The notes beneath the pieces were generated by a model. That model worked only from the letters and a program-made list of their open reading frames with translations. It ran no database searches and was not told the DNA's origin. Position numbers and translations under genes: made by a program. Below are positions 22,499 to 25,137 of a stretch of DNA of 25,137 nt, one piece after another. Numbering within the stretch: position 1 is the first letter of the stretch; the number at the start of each line of letters is the position of its first letter. Source of the DNA: UBA1189 sp045126595 (GTDB taxonomy: Bacteria > Bacteroidota > Bacteroidia > Bacteroidales > Bacteroidaceae); the NCBI GenBank assembly GCA_045126595.1, contig JBGVOS010000046.1, forward strand, positions 1-25,137. Reading direction: 5' to 3'.

Positions 22499-23229
22499 AA
22501 CTTAACGACTGTGTTTAAGGAGGCTCCTTCAATGGTGGCTGTGGGAGCAACAAAGACGTCCCATCCGGTGATACGGTGGGCTATTCGCTTTGTATAGGGA
22601 AGCAGCCAATAGCCGATGCGGGCACTCAGAATACCAATACCTGCACCTGCAAACACATCGGTAAACCAATGACGATTGTTGTATACGCGCAACACGCCTA
22701 CTGCCGTAGCCATGGTATAAGCTCCTGCAGCAAGCCAAGGATGCTCCTCGCCATACTCGATACGTACCAGTTCGGCTCCCATAAACGTCCTGGCTGTATG
22801 ACCCGAAGGAAAGGAATTGTTACCCGAGGCATCGGGACGTGGCTCACGCACCGTGTATTTGATACCATTAACGATAACCCCAAGGGCAACATACGCAGTG
22901 GCCATCTCCAATGTGCGATCCACATAGTTGTGCTTGGCTTCAGCACCCAAGAGACTGAGACCATAAACAGAAGCCAATGGCACATATTGCAGGTAATCGT
23001 CAACAGGAGTACGATGAGCGCCACGCCATGAGTCGAGATAATCACGCACCTCATAACGGGAACTCCTAACTGGTTCTACAAAGCCCAATGTCCCCGCTCC
23101 TATCAGTGACAAAGGCATAATCAGTTCACCAGCCTTAAAGCTAGACTTCACAGCAAGTGTATCTGCCGATTGAGCCGAGCAGGGAAGTATCAAGAATATA
23201 GATAAAAAAGTGAACAGGATATGGCGCAT
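22495..23229 (-). CDS. PAP2-family phosphatase
   Basis: 244 aa. N-terminal signal peptide (MRHILFTFLSIFLILPCSAQS, described in part). The three phosphatase motifs are present: C1 K124-YTVREP-R131-P132, C2 PSGH (141-144), and C3 RVYNNRHWFTD (R181, H187, D191). Family members remove phosphate from phosphatidic acid, phosphatidylglycerophosphate or undecaprenyl pyrophosphate at the membrane; with several hydrophobic segments and the motifs on the periplasmic side, a periplasmic lipid phosphatase is likely, but the substrate is open. It begins 3 bp after the LolC/E-like gene and its stop overlaps the start of the methyltransferase, placing it in the rbfA operon. Confidence 0.92.
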   Translation of the reverse strand: MRHILFTFLSIFLILPCSAQSADTLAVKSSFKAGELIMPLSLIGAGTLGFVEPVRSSRYEVRDYLDSWRGAHRTPVDDYLQYVPLASVYGLSLLGAEAKHNYVDRTLEMATAYVALGVIVNGIKYTVREPRPDASGNNSFPSGHTARTFMGAELVRIEYGEEHPWLAAGAYTMATAVGVLRVYNNRHWFTDVFAGAGIGILSARIGYWLLPYTKRIAHRITGWDVFVAPTATIEGASLNTVVKF

Positions 23230-23232
23230 AAA

Positions 23233-24462
23233 CTATTTCTTCAAGAAGTATCTATTGAGTATCTTGATGGGTAACCATACAGATAGGGCACTCACCGCCA
23301 CTACAGATACAAGCACTAAGAGAAGGTCGGTGACCTTAACGCGAACGGGATAGGCATTCACTACAAACTGTCCTTGTCCGCCCAAACCAATGAGACCATA
23401 CTCTTGCTGTAACAGACACAGTACCACTCCCAACACAAGTCCGACAACAGCACCCAGCAATGCAATGAGATTGCCCTCATAAATAAATATACGGGAGATG
23501 AATCCCTCTGTAGCACCGAGGCTGCGTAGCGTGTCGGCATTGGCTTGCTTATCAAGGATGAGCATAGACACCGAACTGATGATATTGAAACACGCCACCA
23601 TCAAGATAAAACAAAGGAACAGGTAGGTGACAAACTTCTCAATCTCGACCACCTTGAACGTAGCAGCCTGCTGCTCGTAGCGGTCTTTCACCGTAAAACC
23701 ATCCCCCATGATATGCGCAATGGCGCGCTTCACCTGTGCGGTATTTGCTTTGGGCGACAGACCGACCTCTATAGCTGACACCTCAGTATCAAGGTCAAAC
23801 AGGCGACGGGCATAGTCCAACGAGGTCAATATATACGAGGAGGCATAGCGGGCATCGTTGATATTGAGCACAGTACCCGGAGACAAGAGAATCTCGCGAC
23901 GGAAGCTGGTCATCGGATTGGAGAGGTTCACCTTCGCGCCCCGACGGGGAGCATACACTTCAATGGGGTCGAAAGGCTCTATACCCGTTCCCAGGATATA
24001 CATCAGCTGGATGCCCATGATGCCATAGTCGGCAATCTCATCATAAAGTTTGAACTCGGGATTGCCGTACAGGAGCTCTTCGATATGGGTCAGTGCCTGG
24101 AAGTCGTCGTCCACGCCCTTGATGGTAACCATCGTCTGCTGTGCCTTATACTTGGCCATGGCATTGTCCTCCAAGGTGAGACTCACCACCTCCACCTCAG
24201 GAAGAGCGCGGATAGCGGCAAGAGCAGTGCTGTCGGGAGAGAAAGTCTTTCCCTTGATGGTCTCTACCTTCAAATCGGGGTCAAAGTGAGTGAAGAAACT
24301 GGAGATGAGGTCATGGAAACCATTGAACACAGAGAGTGTGCACACCAAAGCCAGCGTAGCCAACGCTACACCACACACCGAGATGGCAGAGATGATGTTG
24401 ATAGCGTTGTGCGACTTCTGTGAGAAGAGGTAGCGACGGGCAATATAGAGGGCGCAGTTCAC
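23233..24462 (-). CDS. FtsX-family ABC permease (LolC/LolE-like)
   Basis: 409 aa. TM1 near residues 20-45 (NAINIISAISVCGVALATLALV), a periplasmic MacB_PCD-like domain (about 46-265), and three more TM helices near 275-300, 320-350 and 370-398, with FILMVACFNIISSVSMLILDKQAN and LRSLGATEGFISRIFIYEGNL being the FtsX-domain signature. This topology and the N-terminal IARRYLFSQKSHNAIN match the lipoprotein-releasing permeases LolC/E. In E. coli these extract outer-membrane lipoproteins from the inner membrane with the ATPase LolD; a LolD gene is not in the window, so substrate is inferred. Six bp separate it from rbfA. Confidence 0.9.
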   Translation of the reverse strand: MNCALYIARRYLFSQKSHNAINIISAISVCGVALATLALVCTLSVFNGFHDLISSFFTHFDPDLKVETIKGKTFSPDSTALAAIRALPEVEVVSLTLEDNAMAKYKAQQTMVTIKGVDDDFQALTHIEELLYGNPEFKLYDEIADYGIMGIQLMYILGTGIEPFDPIEVYAPRRGAKVNLSNPMTSFRREILLSPGTVLNINDARYASSYILTSLDYARRLFDLDTEVSAIEVGLSPKANTAQVKRAIAHIMGDGFTVKDRYEQQAATFKVVEIEKFVTYLFLCFILMVACFNIISSVSMLILDKQANADTLRSLGATEGFISRIFIYEGNLIALLGAVVGLVLGVVLCLLQQEYGLIGLGGQGQFVVNAYPVRVKVTDLLLVLVSVVAVSALSVWLPIKILNRYFLKK

Positions 24463-24468
24463 AAGCTG

Positions 24469-24801
24469 TTACTTCAGCAGTTCGTCAATGCGCTCCAGGT
24501 AGTCGAGCGAGTCATCTACAAAGAACTTCAGTTCGGGGATGATACGCAGCTGATGGCGCAGGCGACCGCCCAATTCATAACGGATAGAGCGCATGTTCGC
24601 GGTGAGGTTCTTCACGATCTCTGCACCACGCTCCGAAGGGAACACGCTGATATGTGCACGCGCAATGCTGAGGTCAGGGCTCACGCTTACCGCAGTTACC
24701 GATACAAGCACGCCATTCATTGACTTGGCTTGCAGAAGAAATATCTCACTCAGCTCTTTCTGAATGAGACGGGCAATTTTACTTTGTCTGGTTGATTCCA
24801 T
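24469..24801 (-). CDS. rbfA: 30S ribosome-binding factor A
   Basis: 110 aa, the usual length. RbfA binds the 30S subunit near the 5' end of 16S rRNA and assists its late maturation, especially in the cold. It has a single KH-like domain; signatures are STRQSKIARLIQKELSEIFL at the N terminus, VSVSPDLSIARAHISVFPS in the middle, and LRHQLRIIPELKFFVDDSLDY near the end. It is followed by the LolC/E-like gene after 6 bp and lies 110 bp after the O-methyltransferase, a gap that holds a palindromic repeat. Confidence 0.95.
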   Translation of the reverse strand: MESTRQSKIARLIQKELSEIFLLQAKSMNGVLVSVTAVSVSPDLSIARAHISVFPSERGAEIVKNLTANMRSIRYELGGRLRHQLRIIPELKFFVDDSLDYLERIDELLK

Positions 24802-24830
24802 TATTCTTTTTTATAAACAATCACTTTTAC

Positions 24831-24904
24831 GTGTCATTCTGAGCGAAGTGAAGAATCTCTATCCACAAACTCTGCGAGATCCTTCGTTACACTCAGGATG
24901 ACAG
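24831..24904. repeat. GTCAT...ATGAC palindromic repeat element, copy 4
   Basis: GTGTCATTCTGAGCGAAGTG at the left and CTTCGTTACACTCAGGATGACA reading inward at the right, centre TCTCTATCCACAAACTCTGCGAGA. It sits between the O-methyltransferase and rbfA; like copy 2, it is inside an apparent operon. Confidence 0.85.
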
Positions 24905-24911
24905 ACTTTTT

Positions 24912-25137
24912 CTATTTTTTCCTTATCATCGTCAATCCATCGCGAAGCGGCAATATCAGCTTCTCCACCCGTTTGTCGGCCGCAACATAAGCATTGAACT
25001 CATTAATGGCTGCCGTCTGTCGGTCACCAAGGTAGGCACTCTCCACCACATGCCCATCCCAGAGGGTATTGTCGGCAAGGATGAGTGCTCCGGGCGAAGT
25101 GTGCTGCAATATCATCTCGTAATACTCCATATACTGG
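24912..25137 (-). CDS. O-methyltransferase (class I, caffeoyl-CoA OMT-like), C-terminal part only
   Basis: The gene runs off the right edge; 75 C-terminal residues are visible (...QYMEYYEMILQHTSPGALI to TMIRKK). LADNTLWDGHV is the C-terminal signature of SAM-dependent O-methyltransferase family 3 (methyltransf_3), where the Asn/Asp residues bind the metal, followed by INEFNAYVAADKRVEKLILPLRDGLTMIRK, a typical end. Its substrate is not known. It is the upstream neighbour of rbfA on the same strand, an order seen in other Bacteroidales. Confidence 0.88.
   Translation of the reverse strand, partial: QYMEYYEMILQHTSPGALILADNTLWDGHVVESAYLGDRQTAAINEFNAYVAADKRVEKLILPLRDGLTMIRKK

Overview
The window looks like a core chromosomal segment of a Bacteroidales bacterium, probably Prevotellaceae or Bacteroidaceae. 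The evidence is Bacteroidetes-type promoters (TTG or TTTG, about 19 nt, then TAnnTTTG), the absence of Shine-Dalgarno boxes, a serine palmitoyltransferase of the Bacteroides type, a PorX-type response regulator, a large SusC-like/TonB-receptor-like outer-membrane barrel protein, a DUF3098 protein, and the ftsX-DUF3098-uppP-truB-queA-folK gene order. I see no phage, transposase, integrase, tRNA, rRNA or CRISPR array.

Layout. 1-5.3 kb (+): 3' end of a sulfatase, an ROK-family sugar kinase with its own promoter and a strong terminator, a repeat element, a 1027-aa outer-membrane barrel protein, and a 57-aa histone-H1-like protein with its own promoter and terminator. 5.3-6.75 kb (+): cardiolipin synthase, overlapping tail-to-tail with folK. 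6.7-11.1 kb (-): the operon ftsX, DUF3098, uppP, truB, queA, folK. 11.4-12.2 kb (+): a candidate structured noncoding RNA with promoter, nested hairpins and a T-run, then a small lipoprotein. 12.4-14.7 kb (-): porX and tsaE. 14.85-16.8 kb (+): an ABC-type ATPase followed by a DUF4435/TOPRIM-like protein, resembling the two-gene PARIS defence module. 16.9-20.0 kb (-): a lipoprotein with Ig-like and carboxypeptidase-regulatory-like domains, then an M16 peptidase. 20.3-21.5 kb (-): serine palmitoyltransferase. 21.7-25.1 kb (-): O-methyltransferase (partial), rbfA, a LolC/E-like permease, a PAP2 phosphatase and a tRNA1(Val)-type methyltransferase.

A theme of the window is dispersed small palindromic DNA. 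One family of about 75-100 nt begins with GTGTCATnCTGAGC and ends with its inverse; it appears at least four times, plus a short version and a half copy. A second family consists of degenerate TTCTGAA/TTCAGAA runs. A third is made of GC-rich palindromes (CCCTCC.GGAGGG). Several copies lie inside or at the edge of genes: in-frame insertions in porX and the tRNA methyltransferase, a half copy that supplies the truB stop codon, and a run directly before the DUF4435 start. Together with the structured RNA and the PARIS-like pair, these are the observations most worth following.

How the genes fit together: most are envelope biogenesis (FtsX, UppP, cardiolipin synthase, Spt, PAP2, LolC/E-like permease, outer-membrane barrel, lipoproteins) or translation and tRNA modification (TruB, QueA, TsaE, TrmN6-like, RbfA).
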